NCBI RefSeq assembly: GCF_900111805.1
Contig: NZ_FOJN01000003.1
Coordinates: 1-64,000 of the forward strand
From: Rhodococcoides kroppenstedtii
GTDB lineage: Bacteria > Actinomycetota > Actinomycetes > Mycobacteriales > Mycobacteriaceae
Length of the DNA: 64,000 nt
Direction of reading: 5' to 3'
Under the pieces are notes generated by a model. The model saw only the letters and a program-made list of their open reading frames with translations, was not told the DNA's origin and did not search any database. Positions 16,813 to 28,318 of the stretch are shown piece after piece; the first letter of the stretch is position 1, and each line of letters starts with the position of its first letter. The translations under genes were made by a program, and so were the position numbers.

Positions 16813-16881
16813 GACGACCCCCGCCAGGGGGGGGAGGAGGCGGGGGTCGTCGACGTTCAGCCCCGGGGGGTCGGGCTGAAC
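16813..16881. promoter_or_regulatory. Two adjacent inverted repeats upstream of the tad operon
   Basis: GACGACCCCCGCC (16813-16825) pairs perfectly with GGCGGGGGTCGTC (16839-16851) around a G-rich loop. GTTCAGCCC (16855-16863) pairs with GGGCTGAAC (16873-16881). They lie between the divergent cpaE-like and HAD phosphatase genes. They could be leader hairpins of the tad mRNA or a regulator site; the orientation of action is unknown. Confidence 0.55.
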
Positions 16882-17014
16882 GCGCCCGATTCGTGACCGG
16901 GCACAACGAAGTCTACACCCGACTGCGCTCGGACCACATCGCCGCGCGGCGAGTCGTCACAGCAGGTCCGGCGGACTTTCGGAGACCGACAGGCCCGCCC
17001 GTTACCCTGACCGG

Positions 17015-17818
17015 GTGAGCAGCACCGAAGCACCCGGACGCGTCGCCGCGTTCTTCGATCTGGACAAGACGATCATCGCGAAGTCGTCGACCCTGGCGTT
17101 CAGCAAGCCCTTCTTCGACGGCGGACTGATCAACCGGCGCAGTGTGCTCAAGAGCAGCTACGCCCAGTTCCTGTTCCTGGTGTCCGGTGCGGACCACGAT
17201 CAGATGGAGCGCATGCGCATCCACATCGCGAGCATGTGCACCGGGTGGGACGTCGAGACGGTTCGCACCATCGTCGCGGAAACCCTGCACGACATCGTGG
17301 ATCCGCTGGTGTTCGCCGAGGCCGCCGATCTGATCGCCGACCACAAGCTGCGCGGTCACGACGTGGTGATCGTGTCCGCGTCCGGCGAGGAGGTGGTCAC
17401 CCCGATCGCCGACGATCTGGGCGCCGACCATCACGTCGGTACGCAGATGGCGATCGAGGACGGCAAGTACTCGGGCGAGATCTCGTTCTACTGCTACGGG
17501 CCGGGCAAGGTCGAGGCGATGGAGAAGCTCGCCGCCGAGCACGGGTACGACCTGTCCCGCTCGTACGCCTATACCGACTCGGTCACCGACCTGCCGATGC
17601 TCGAGGCCGTCGGGCACCCGACGGCGGTCAATCCCGATCGTGGTCTGCGCAAGGAGGCCGCGAGCAAGGGGTGGCCGATTCTCACCTTCTCGAACCCGGT
17701 CTCGTTGCGCAGCCGGTTCACCGCGCCGTCGTCGAGCACCGTCGCCGGGGTCGCCGCCTCCCTCGCCGCGGTGGCGGCCGGCGCGGTCTCGTACGGCGTG
17801 CTGCGTCGCCGTCGCTGA
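17015..17818 (+). CDS. HAD-IB family phosphatase (SerB-like, Rv3661-like)
   Basis: A 267-residue protein from a GTG at 17015. HAD motif I is FDLDKT (Asp15, Asp17), motif II is VSASGEEVV, and motifs III/IV are represented by the GPGKVEAM Lys and YTDSVTDLPML. The family includes phosphoserine and lipid phosphate phosphatases; the substrate here is unknown. Near the C-terminus is a hydrophobic Ala/Val segment and a positive end (LRRRR), suggesting a membrane-anchored enzyme facing the cytosol. The gene matches Rv3661 in position. The candidate small RNA starts about 60 bases after its stop. Confidence 0.88.
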   Translation: MSSTEAPGRVAAFFDLDKTIIAKSSTLAFSKPFFDGGLINRRSVLKSSYAQFLFLVSGADHDQMERMRIHIASMCTGWDVETVRTIVAETLHDIVDPLVFAEAADLIADHKLRGHDVVIVSASGEEVVTPIADDLGADHHVGTQMAIEDGKYSGEISFYCYGPGKVEAMEKLAAEHGYDLSRSYAYTDSVTDLPMLEAVGHPTAVNPDRGLRKEAASKGWPILTFSNPVSLRSRFTAPSSSTVAGVAASLAAVAAGAVSYGVLRRRR

Positions 17819-17845
17819 ATCGATCGGGCCGCCGGAAGCCCTTGC

Positions 17846-17861
17846 TGTGGCGTCGATCACA
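17846..17861. promoter_or_regulatory. Crp-like site TGTGGCGTCGATCACA
   Basis: TGTGG-N6-TCACA matches the Crp half-site pattern (TGTGA-N6-TCACA) with one mismatch. It overlaps a possible -35 (TTGCTG, 17842-17847) placed 18 bases before a possible -10 (AAGAAT, 17866-17871). The window encodes a Crp homologue. At this location Crp would be expected to compete with polymerase, or to serve a different start site; the sign of control is not known. Confidence 0.5.
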
Positions 17862-17877
17862 GAGTAAGAATGGACGC

Positions 17878-18190
17878 ACGGAAAGACGGAAGGCCAAGAG
17901 CGAGCCGGAAGAGAAGGAACGCTCTCCCAGCCGGGCTTTCCCGGCACGGACCGACGGTACCCACGCGTAGCGCGCCGCTATGATGGCACAAGTGTTGTGG
18001 GCCTGCGGAATTCGGGCGGACGACGTGAGAACTCTGCACTGGTTGTGGACACGAACGAAGGTCGCCACGCATTCTCGCCGAGGCCACGTGGAGTTTCTCC
18101 ACCGCAACCCACCCTGCACGCCTGGTAACCGCGGATTCCGTGCCGACGGGCGACGACGCCGGAGTGAGATCCCGGCACCGTCGCCCGTTG
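17878..18190 (+). ncRNA. Probable Ms1/MTS2823-type small RNA
   Basis: The gap between the Rv3661-like and Rv3662c-like genes contains no credible protein frame but has a promoter-like TTGCTG-18-AAGAAT ending at 17871 and a strong terminator-like stem at 18146-18188. The predicted transcript is about 310 nucleotides on the plus strand. In mycobacteria this intergenic position encodes MTS2823/Ms1, a roughly 300-nucleotide RNA that binds core RNA polymerase and accumulates in stationary phase (known for those species). I infer homology from position, size and boundaries; I have not compared primary sequence. Confidence 0.6.
18146..18188 (+). terminator. Stem-loop at the end of the candidate small RNA
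   Basis: ACGGGCGACG (18146-18155) pairs perfectly with CGTCGCCCGT (18179-18188), with an inner CCGG/CCGG pairing. A short TTGTC follows rather than a T tract. It also lies 28 bases beyond the stop of the converging gene. Confidence 0.6.
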
Positions 18191-18215
18191 TCATGTGCGG
18201 GCCCGTCGGGTCGCC

Positions 18216-18965
18216 TCAGGCCGGCTGCGCGTTCTCCGCGATCGTCGTCGCCTCGGCGGCACCGGCCTCGAACGACCCGCAGCACAACAGGACCCAGCTC
18301 CCCACGCCGCGCTCGGTACCGCCCGCGAAGCCCTCGACACCCGTGCGGTAAGCGGCGAGCCGCTTGGCCCAGCTCTCCTCCGGCACACCCAGATTGTGGG
18401 GATCGAGGCCGGACGCGACGGCCACCAGCCGCGACGCCGCGCGCGCGACCACGCCGTCGGCCGTCCCGAACGGCCGCAGGGACACCAACTCTCCGTGGAC
18501 GATCGCCGCGACCACCGGCGCCGGCGCCCGCGTCCCGCCGGTGACGAGGTCGGCCAGGATCGACAGCCGCTGCGCGACGTCGTCACCCGCCCGCGGACGA
18601 CCCAGCTGGTCCTGATCGTCGACGAGGTCCGCCGCGGCCAACAGATGGAGACGAGCCAACGCCTGGAGCGGGGCGCGTCGCCACGTTCCGACGGTGCTGG
18701 TGAGCGCGTCGCCGTCGAGTGCCTGCGCCACCCGGAGCGCACCGGCGAGGATCGGCGGGGCCGTGCCGTCGTCGGCGACGGCGGTCGAGGACCCCGCGAT
18801 CACCGCCGACGCGCGGGCCGCCCGCACCGCCGCCTCGGCGGCCGTGGCCGGCCACCCCCGTCGGTTCGTCTTGTGCCGGTGTACCTCGGCGAGCGCGTCG
18901 CGAGCCCGGTCGGCGGCGTCCCGGACGCCCGGTAGGTCGAGGATCGGAGCCAGCGGATCGGTCAC
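18216..18965 (-). CDS. Rv3662c-like protein with a degenerate Fic-like core
   Basis: A 249-residue soluble protein, corresponding by position to uncharacterised Rv3662c. Residues 164-175, RPFGTADGVVAR, line up with the Fic motif HPFxxGNGRxxR but lack the catalytic His and the first Arg. Residues 53-58, SAVIAG, resemble the inhibitory-helix word SSxIEG with the Glu lost. The surrounding helices (VVAAIVHGELVSLRPF, then ASRLVAVASGL) have Fic spacing. I infer an inactive or altered Fic fold; this could be coincidence within an Ala-rich helical protein. It lies 9 bases downstream of nothing on its own strand except the dpp promoter side, and is transcribed from the same strand as dppD, ending near the small RNA terminator. 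Confidence 0.65.
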   Translation of the reverse strand: MTDPLAPILDLPGVRDAADRARDALAEVHRHKTNRRGWPATAAEAAVRAARASAVIAGSSTAVADDGTAPPILAGALRVAQALDGDALTSTVGTWRRAPLQALARLHLLAAADLVDDQDQLGRPRAGDDVAQRLSILADLVTGGTRAPAPVVAAIVHGELVSLRPFGTADGVVARAASRLVAVASGLDPHNLGVPEESWAKRLAAYRTGVEGFAGGTERGVGSWVLLCCGSFEAGAAEATTIAENAQPA

Positions 18966-18974
18966 GGGGCGAAT

Positions 18975-20666
18975 CTACCGACCGCCCGCCTGCTCGGCGG
19001 CCAGCAGTTCCGCCCGCTCCCGGCGCCGCACGGCCTGCTGCTCGGGGTCCGGCACGGGCACGGCCGCGAGCAGACGCTTGGTGTACGGGTCGGACGGCGA
19101 GCGCAGGATGCGGTCGGTGCGGTCGAACTCGACCAGCTTGCCCTTGCTCATCACCGCGATGCGACGGGCCAATACCTCGACGACGGCGAGGTCGTGACTG
19201 ATGAACAGGCACGCGAACCCGTATTCGCGCTGGAGCTCCTGGAACAGCTCGAGCACCTTGGCCTGCACCGAGACGTCGAGAGCCGACGTCGGCTCGTCAG
19301 CCACCAGCAGAGTCGGTTCGAGGGCGAGGGCCCGGGCGATGCCCACGCGCTGCCGCTGACCGCCCGAGAGCTGGTGCGGGTACCGGTTGCGCATGTCGCG
19401 GGACAGGTGCACCTGGTCGAGGAGCTCCTCCACCTTCTTGTTCCGCTGCGTGCGGTCCATCTCGGTGTGCAGGAGCATCGGCTCCGCGATGGACTGGCCG
19501 ATGGGCCAGCGGGGGTTCAGCGACGACCCCGGATCCTGGAAGACGATGCCCACCTTGCTGCACACCGGGCGCAGCGCACGGGTGGACGCCGACGTGATGT
19601 CGGTACCCGCCACGGACAACGACCCGGAATGCAGCTTCAGCAGACCCACCGCGGCCTTGCCGATGGTCGACTTGCCGGAGCCGGACTCGCCCACCAGGCC
19701 GACGACCTCGCCCGGCTCGATGGACAGGCTGACCCCGTCGACCGCGCGGAACCCGCCGGTGCGGCGGGAACCGGGGTACTCGATGACGGCATCGGTGAGC
19801 TCGAGGGCGTACGTGACGTCCGGGGTGTCGTCCGTGCCCTGCTCGCCCGCCCGCGATCCCAGATGGGGAACGGACGCGAGCAGCTCGCGGGTGTAAGCGT
19901 GGTCCGGGCGATGGAAGATGTGGTCGGCGGTGCCCTGCTCGACGATGTCGCCGTTCCGCATCACCAGGATGCGGTCGGCCATGTCGGCGACCACGCCCAT
20001 GTCGTGGGTGATGAGCACGATGGCGGCGTCGACTCGGCCGCGCAGATCCCGCATGAGCTCGAGAATCTCCGCCTGCACGGTCACGTCGAGCGCCGTGGTC
20101 GGCTCGTCGGCGATGAGCACGGCCGGCTCCGACGCGAGCGCCTGAGCGATCATGGCGCGCTGACGCTGTCCACCGGACAGCTGGTGCGGGTAGTAGCCGA
20201 CGCGCTTCTCGGGCTCCGGCATCTCGACCAACCGCAGCAACTCGATGACGCGGTCCTTGGCCTGCGCCTTGGTGACGTCGCTGTGCGCGCGAATGGCCTC
20301 GGTGATCTGCCAGCCGATGGTGTAGACCGGGTTCAGGGCCGTCATCGGCTCCTGGAAGATCACGGCGATGTCCTTGCCGCGCACGCCGTTCAGCTCGCGT
20401 TCCTTCAGGCCCGTGAGTTCGCGACCGTTCAGCGTGATGCTGCCCGCGACCCGGCTGTTGTCGGCCAGCAGCCCCGGTATGGCCATGGCCGTCGTGGACT
20501 TGCCCGAGCCGGATTCGCCCACGATGGCGAGGATCTCCCCGCGCGCCACCTCGAAGGACACGTCGCGCACGGCCGTGCGCCAGGTCTTGTCGACCTCGAA
20601 ATCGATGGTCAGACCGGAGACACCGAGGATCGGGGCCGCCGCGTCCGATGTTGCCTGTTCCGTCAT
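18975..20666 (-). CDS. dppD: Peptide ABC transporter, fused two-domain ATP-binding protein
   Basis: A 563-residue protein joining two nucleotide-binding domains. Each half has Walker A GESGSGKST, a Q-loop (FQEPMTALNP and FQDPGSSLNP), an ABC signature LSGGQRQR, Walker B (VLIADEPTTALD and LLVADEPTSALD) and a switch His (LITHD and FISHD). This DppD-DppF fusion is usual in mycobacterial relatives (Rv3663c). It energises import of oligopeptides with DppB, DppC and the lipoprotein DppA. It starts 2 bases after dppC and is the last gene of that operon before the Rv3662c-like gene 9 bases on. Confidence 0.95.
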   Translation of the reverse strand: MTEQATSDAAAPILGVSGLTIDFEVDKTWRTAVRDVSFEVARGEILAIVGESGSGKSTTAMAIPGLLADNSRVAGSITLNGRELTGLKERELNGVRGKDIAVIFQEPMTALNPVYTIGWQITEAIRAHSDVTKAQAKDRVIELLRLVEMPEPEKRVGYYPHQLSGGQRQRAMIAQALASEPAVLIADEPTTALDVTVQAEILELMRDLRGRVDAAIVLITHDMGVVADMADRILVMRNGDIVEQGTADHIFHRPDHAYTRELLASVPHLGSRAGEQGTDDTPDVTYALELTDAVIEYPGSRRTGGFRAVDGVSLSIEPGEVVGLVGESGSGKSTIGKAAVGLLKLHSGSLSVAGTDITSASTRALRPVCSKVGIVFQDPGSSLNPRWPIGQSIAEPMLLHTEMDRTQRNKKVEELLDQVHLSRDMRNRYPHQLSGGQRQRVGIARALALEPTLLVADEPTSALDVSVQAKVLELFQELQREYGFACLFISHDLAVVEVLARRIAVMSKGKLVEFDRTDRILRSPSDPYTKRLLAAVPVPDPEQQAVRRRERAELLAAEQAGGR

Positions 20667-20668
20667 CG

Positions 20669-21595
20669 TCAGCTCCGTTTCGGGTCGAGCGCGTCACGCA
20701 GCGCGTCGCCCATGAGGATGAAGGCCAGCACCGTCACCGACAGGAAGGCTGCCGGGAAGAGCACCAGGTGCGGCGAGGTGGAGATGTAGTTCTGGCCCAG
20801 GTTGATCTGCAGGCCCCACGAGATCGCGGGCAACTGCAGACCGATACCGAGGTAGGACAGCGTCGCCTCCGCGGCGATGAACGTGCCGACGGCGATGGTG
20901 GCGTACACCAGCACCGGCGCCAGGGCGTTCGGCAGGATGTGCCGGACCAGGATGCGGTAGGTGCTCGCACCGAGAGCCTGTGCGGCCTGGACGTATTCGC
21001 TCTGCTTGATGCTGATGACCGACGAGCGGACCAGACGCATGGCGGTCATCCAGCCGAAGGCCACCAGGGCCAGGGCGACCGTCACGACCGTGCGCTCGCT
21101 GGTCACGGTGAGGAGCACCAGGGCACCGAGAAGCAGCGGGATACCGAAGAATATGTCGGTGAACCGCGCCAGCAGGCTGTCGAGGAAGCCGCCGAAATAG
21201 CCTGCGAGAGCGCCGATCAGCACGCCCACGATCAGGACGCCGATCACGGCGAGCAGGCCGATGGTGAGCGAGATCCGCGCACCGTAGATGACATTGGCGT
21301 AGTAGTCGCAGCCCTGCAGGTCGGTACCGAACCAGTGCTCGGCGCTCGGCTTCAGCCGGGTGTTCGTCAGGGTGCAGTCGCGCGGATCGATGCCGCGGGC
21401 GAACAGCTGCGGCACCACGGCCATGAGAACGAGGACCAGGGTGATGACGGCGCCGAACCAGAAGAACGCGCTGCGCCGCAGCTTCTTCCACGCGTTGCCC
21501 CAGAGGCTGGCCTGGCCGACGAGGTCCTGCGCCTCACCGGTGACGACGTTGCCCGGCTCGCCCTCGGCGGCCGCGTGCTGTGCATCGGAGGTCAT
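20669..21595 (-). CDS. dppC: Peptide ABC transporter permease
   Basis: A 308-residue inner-membrane permease starting MTSDAQHAAAEGEPGNVV at the ATG 21593-21595. It has an N-terminal helix (FFWFGAVITLVLVLMAVV), a periplasmic part with the conserved HWFGTDLQGCDYYANVIYGAR (OppC N-terminal words), then a five-helix permease core with the EAA loop QAAQALGASTYRILVRHILPNALAPV. It pairs with DppB. The gene starts 5 bases after dppB and ends 2 bases before dppD. Confidence 0.94.
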   Translation of the reverse strand: MTSDAQHAAAEGEPGNVVTGEAQDLVGQASLWGNAWKKLRRSAFFWFGAVITLVLVLMAVVPQLFARGIDPRDCTLTNTRLKPSAEHWFGTDLQGCDYYANVIYGARISLTIGLLAVIGVLIVGVLIGALAGYFGGFLDSLLARFTDIFFGIPLLLGALVLLTVTSERTVVTVALALVAFGWMTAMRLVRSSVISIKQSEYVQAAQALGASTYRILVRHILPNALAPVLVYATIAVGTFIAAEATLSYLGIGLQLPAISWGLQINLGQNYISTSPHLVLFPAAFLSVTVLAFILMGDALRDALDPKRS

Positions 21596-21600
21596 GGTGC

Positions 21601-22524
<924 letters not shown>

Positions 22525-22629
22525 TTCGGTTCTCCTCGACAGGGGCCTCGCGCCGTGCGGCACGGGCCGACAGGTCACGCACCGGTGGGGCGCTCTGCTG
22601 TCAGGCAGAACGCCCCACCGGGTGGTCGG

Positions 22630-24246
22630 TCAGTTGACCGTGACGTCCGCGACCTCGATGTCGCCGAACAGGTCGATCTTGACGTTGTCCACGCGGTCGC
22701 TCCACACGGCCTGGTTCAGGCCGTGGAACAGCGGGGTGGCCGGCAGGTCGCGGAACAGGATGTCCTCGGCCCGCTGGTACTGCGTGGTCGCGTCCTCCAG
22801 GCTGTCGGCGTTGTTACCGTCCGACAGGGCCGCGTCGAACTCCGGGTTGGAGTAGAACGGCTTGTTCGACCCCGCCGGCGGGAGAGCCGCCGTGCTGTAC
22901 GTGGGAGCCAGGAAGTTGTACAGCGACGGGTAGTCCATGATCCAGCCGGAGCGGAACGGGCCGGTCATGCCCTTCTGATCCTGCAGCGGCAGGTACTGGG
23001 CGAACTGGAGGTCGCCGCGCAGGACGTACTCCACGCCGAGGTTGGTGCGCAGCTGATTGCCGATGGCGGTCATCCAGGTGTCGTGCGCCGCACCGGCGTT
23101 GAACCACAGGTCCACCGGCTGGGACCGGTCGAAGCCGGCCTCGTCGAGCAGCTGGTTCGCGCGATCGACGTTCAGCTCGCACTTGCTGCCGCAGGCGTCC
23201 TCGCGGTACCCGTCGACCACGGGCGAGCCGAAGGACGTCGCCGGGGTACGGGTGTTGGTGAAGATCGCCTCGGTGATCGCCTGGCGGTCGATCGCCATCG
23301 AGAATGCCTCGCGCACACGCGGATCGGAGTACCGCGGGTCGTACGTCGGGAATCCGAGGGCCGTGATGTCGGGACGTGCACGCTCGGCGTAACGGTCACC
23401 GAACTGGTCGCGGGCGGTGGCCCACGCGTCGGACGGCAGGTCCAGCATCACGTCGAGGCCGCCGGCCTGGACGTCGGTGTAGCCGGTGTTCAGCTCGGTG
23501 TAGACCTTGAACTGCACGCCCTGCGCCTGTGCGGCGTCGTCGCCCTTGTAGTCGTCGTACTTGGTCAGGGTGATGCCCTGGCCCTGGACGAAGTCCTGGT
23601 CGGCTTTGAACGGGCCGTTGCCGATCGGCTTGCGGCCGAACGCATCCGGATCCGCGTAGAACGATTCGGGCAGCGGCGAGAACGCCGAGTAGCCGAGCGT
23701 CACCGGGTAGATCGCGAACGGCTCCTTCAGCTGCACGCGAATGGTGGTGTCGTCCACCGCCGTCAAGCCGGACATCGCCGTCGCGGCGGGCGCGGCGCCG
23801 TCGGCGGCCTGCAGATCGTCGTAACCGGCGACGTTCTCGAAGAAGTACGACGCCTGGTACGCGTTGGTCGAATTCGCCGTGTAGTTCCACGCGTCGACGT
23901 AGGACTTCGCATTCACCGGCGTGCCGTCGTGGAACGTCCAGTCCGGCTTCAGCTTGATGGTCCAGGTGACCTGGTCGTCCGACTCGACGGACTCGGCGAC
24001 GCCGTTGTACTCGACCTCGCTGGTCTCGTCGTTGTAGGTCACCAGCGGGGTGAACAGTGCCTTGAGGACCTGGTTGCCCTCGCTCTCGGTGGTGTTGCCG
24101 GGAACCAGCGGGTTCTCGGGCTCGCCGATGTAGAGGCTGTAGACGCCCTCCGCGCTGGAGGAACCTCCCCCGCCACCACAGGCCGCGAGCATGCCGACGG
24201 CCACGAAGCCGACCGACACGATCGCGAGCGCGCGCTTGATCCTCAC
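22630..24246 (-). CDS. dppA: Peptide ABC transporter substrate-binding lipoprotein
   Basis: A 538-residue extracytoplasmic binding protein. The GTG at 24244-24246 has GGAGG 7 bases upstream and gives VRIKRALAIVSVGFVAVGML-AAC, a lipoprotein signal peptide with lipobox MLAAC. SBP family 5 words include the TWTIKLKPDWTFHDGTPV signature, IGNGPFKADQ, VREAFSMAIDRQAI and QYQRAEDILF. The protein is anchored outside the membrane and delivers peptides (in M. tuberculosis also haem and tetrapeptides, from published work) to DppBC. It is the first gene of the operon. A 16-base perfect palindrome lies about 52 bases upstream of the start. Confidence 0.95.
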   Translation of the reverse strand: MRIKRALAIVSVGFVAVGMLAACGGGGGSSSAEGVYSLYIGEPENPLVPGNTTESEGNQVLKALFTPLVTYNDETSEVEYNGVAESVESDDQVTWTIKLKPDWTFHDGTPVNAKSYVDAWNYTANSTNAYQASYFFENVAGYDDLQAADGAAPAATAMSGLTAVDDTTIRVQLKEPFAIYPVTLGYSAFSPLPESFYADPDAFGRKPIGNGPFKADQDFVQGQGITLTKYDDYKGDDAAQAQGVQFKVYTELNTGYTDVQAGGLDVMLDLPSDAWATARDQFGDRYAERARPDITALGFPTYDPRYSDPRVREAFSMAIDRQAITEAIFTNTRTPATSFGSPVVDGYREDACGSKCELNVDRANQLLDEAGFDRSQPVDLWFNAGAAHDTWMTAIGNQLRTNLGVEYVLRGDLQFAQYLPLQDQKGMTGPFRSGWIMDYPSLYNFLAPTYSTAALPPAGSNKPFYSNPEFDAALSDGNNADSLEDATTQYQRAEDILFRDLPATPLFHGLNQAVWSDRVDNVKIDLFGDIEVADVTVN

Positions 24247-24644
24247 AATCGATCCTCCATACATGTCCTGCGGGACAGGGTGCTGCCCTCGACAGATCCG
24301 TGGACGTCCACGGGCTCGGGTGTGGCCGCATGCGATGGTGCGACCCGGATATTCGCTTGACTGTAGACACACTCCGCACCCGTGTCGTCGACTCCCCCGA
24401 AATTGGCGGCCACCGAAACACAGCCGTAATTCGGGCAGGACCGGACCTGTCCGGTCGGACAGCCTGATGGGACGGTTTTTCGGACCCCTCGCCGCCCGTC
24501 GCCGCAGACCACCGCCCATCGCGCTCAACCGACCTCTCGGCGCACGCGCCGTCGTGCTGCCCGATGCAACGGTGCGGCGCCCGTCACACGTGACTACCCT
24601 CACACCCGTCAGAGAAGACCAGTCCGAGAGGGGCCAGGAGCACC
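24247..24644. promoter_or_regulatory. Divergent control region between dppA and acs
   Basis: No gene is supported in these 398 bases. They hold a 16-base perfect palindrome CCGTGGACGTCCACGG (24298-24313), a second inverted repeat CTGTCCG/CGGACAG (24447-24462), and a GTCAC-AC-GTGAC motif (24583-24594) 50 bases before acs. A possible -35 TTGACT lies at 24357-24362, without a convincing -10. The acs ribosome-binding region is GAGAGGGGCCAGGAG. Confidence 0.5.
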
Positions 24645-26624
<1,980 letters not shown>

Positions 26625-26640
26625 TTCCCCGCCTCCCCTT

Positions 26641-26702
26641 CCGCGCTGCCACCGTGCACCGGCGCTGCGAGCATGCAGCGCGCGAGCGCGGTGGCAGCGC
26701 GG
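26641..26702. terminator. Bidirectional hairpin between acs and the MHS transporter
   Basis: CCGCGCTGCCACCG (26641-26654) pairs perfectly with CGGTGGCAGCGCGG (26689-26702). An inner GCGCTGC/GCAGCGC stem extends the structure. It separates two converging genes and has no T tract. Confidence 0.85.
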
Positions 26703-26710
26703 GAGTCGGT

Positions 26711-28099
26711 TCAGACCCGGTCCAGGTCCGCATCCCGCGTCTCGCGCATGACCACCAGCGCGAACAGCGTCAGCGCCGCCGCCACGGCGAGGTACACCCC
26801 GACCCAGGCCACGCCGTAGGAATTCACGAGCCAGGTGGCGATGAACGGCGCGACGGCCGCACCGAGGATCGAGGCGGTGTTGTACGAGATGCCCGAGCCC
26901 GTGTAGCGCACGTTGGTCGGGAACAGTTCCGGCAGAACGGCACTCATCGGTCCGAACGTCAGACCCATCAGGGCCAGACCGACGCACATGAACACCAGCA
27001 TGCGGCCCGCGGTGGCCGTCTCCGGAGCGGCGACCCACCCGAAGCTCAGGCCGAACACGATGATCGCCGACGTCACCACGATCAGCGTGATGCGACGTCC
27101 GAACCGGTCCGCGAGCCAGCCGGAGACGGGGACGAACGCGGCGAAGAACAGCACCGAGATCAGCTGCAGCCCCAGAAAATCCGTGTAGGCGATGGACACG
27201 GCGACCCCGCTGGCGTCGACCACCTTGCCGGTGCCGTAGCTGACCACCCACGTCGTCATCACGTAGAACAGCGTGTAGGTGGCCAGCATGACGAAGGTGC
27301 CGAGGACCAGCGGCCGCCAGCTGGTGCGGAAGACCTGCGCCACGGGCGTCTTGACCCGCTGCCCCTGCGCGACGGCGCGCTTGAACACCGGGGTCTCCTC
27401 CAGCTTGAGCCGGACGTAGAGGCCGATGATCACCATGACGGCGCTGAGCAGGAACGGCACGCGCCAGCCCCACGTGAGGAAGGCATGATCGGACGCCGAG
27501 GTCTTGGCGTCGTAGTCCATCAGCGTCATCAGCACGAGGAAGATGCCGTTGGCCATGAGAAAGCCGATCGGCGCGCCGAGCTGCGGCCACATCGCGGCCC
27601 ACGCTCGCTTGCCCTTCTTCGCGGTCTCGGTGGCCAGCAGAGCCGCCCCGCTCCATTCCCCACCGAGGCCGACACCCTGCGCGAAGCGCATCAACGCCAA
27701 CAACATCGGAGCGATGATGCCGACGCTGTCGTAGGTGGGCAGGAGCCCGATGAGGAAGGTCGCGATGCCCATCGTGAGGAGCGACCCGACGAGGGTCGCC
27801 TTGCGGCCGATGCGGTCGCCGAAGTGACCGAAGAGGATGGAGCCGACCGGCCGAGCGACGAACGCCAGGCCGAAGGTGGCGAAGGAGGCGAGCAGCGCCG
27901 TGGTGTCGTTACCCGCCGGGAAGAACAGGCGAGGGAACACGAGCACGGCGGCTGTGGCGTAGATGTAGAAGTCGAAGAATTCGATGGAGGTACCCACCAT
28001 CGAGGCGACGACGATGCGGCTACGGGGAACCCCGTCGACCACGTCGGCGTCGGTTGTCGGACCGTCGGTGGGAACCTGGTCCGCGGAAGTGCTGGTCAC
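26711..28099 (-). CDS. MFS transporter, metabolite:H+ symporter (MHS) type
   Basis: A 462-residue polytopic protein from a GTG at 28097-28099 with AGGAG 10 bases upstream. Twelve membrane segments are visible. The opening RIVVASMVGTSIEFFDFYIYATAAVLVFP is the MHS-family signature, with the MFS loop GHFGDRIGRKATLVGS and the mirror loop GWLADRFGRRITLI. The family includes carriers of proline/betaine, shikimate, alpha-ketoglutarate and citrate; the substrate here cannot be assigned. Convergence with acs might suggest a carbon-source link, but this is weak. Confidence 0.9.
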   Translation of the reverse strand: MTSTSADQVPTDGPTTDADVVDGVPRSRIVVASMVGTSIEFFDFYIYATAAVLVFPRLFFPAGNDTTALLASFATFGLAFVARPVGSILFGHFGDRIGRKATLVGSLLTMGIATFLIGLLPTYDSVGIIAPMLLALMRFAQGVGLGGEWSGAALLATETAKKGKRAWAAMWPQLGAPIGFLMANGIFLVLMTLMDYDAKTSASDHAFLTWGWRVPFLLSAVMVIIGLYVRLKLEETPVFKRAVAQGQRVKTPVAQVFRTSWRPLVLGTFVMLATYTLFYVMTTWVVSYGTGKVVDASGVAVSIAYTDFLGLQLISVLFFAAFVPVSGWLADRFGRRITLIVVTSAIIVFGLSFGWVAAPETATAGRMLVFMCVGLALMGLTFGPMSAVLPELFPTNVRYTGSGISYNTASILGAAVAPFIATWLVNSYGVAWVGVYLAVAAALTLFALVVMRETRDADLDRV

Positions 28100-28318
28100 G
28101 TGTGTGCTCCTGCGGCATGGAGATCGGAAGTACGAGAAGACCCGACCGGGGCGGGTCGACCCGGGAAAAAATACCCGAGTGCTCGCTCGGGCGGACCGAA
28201 TCCCGCTGCGCGCGGTCGGTGGGACTCGGGGACGATAGGGTGAGCCCCGACGGGGTATGGATCCCATCGGGCGTGCCGGACGGCACGCGAGACGAGAGAA
28301 CGTCGAAGGGGACAACAC

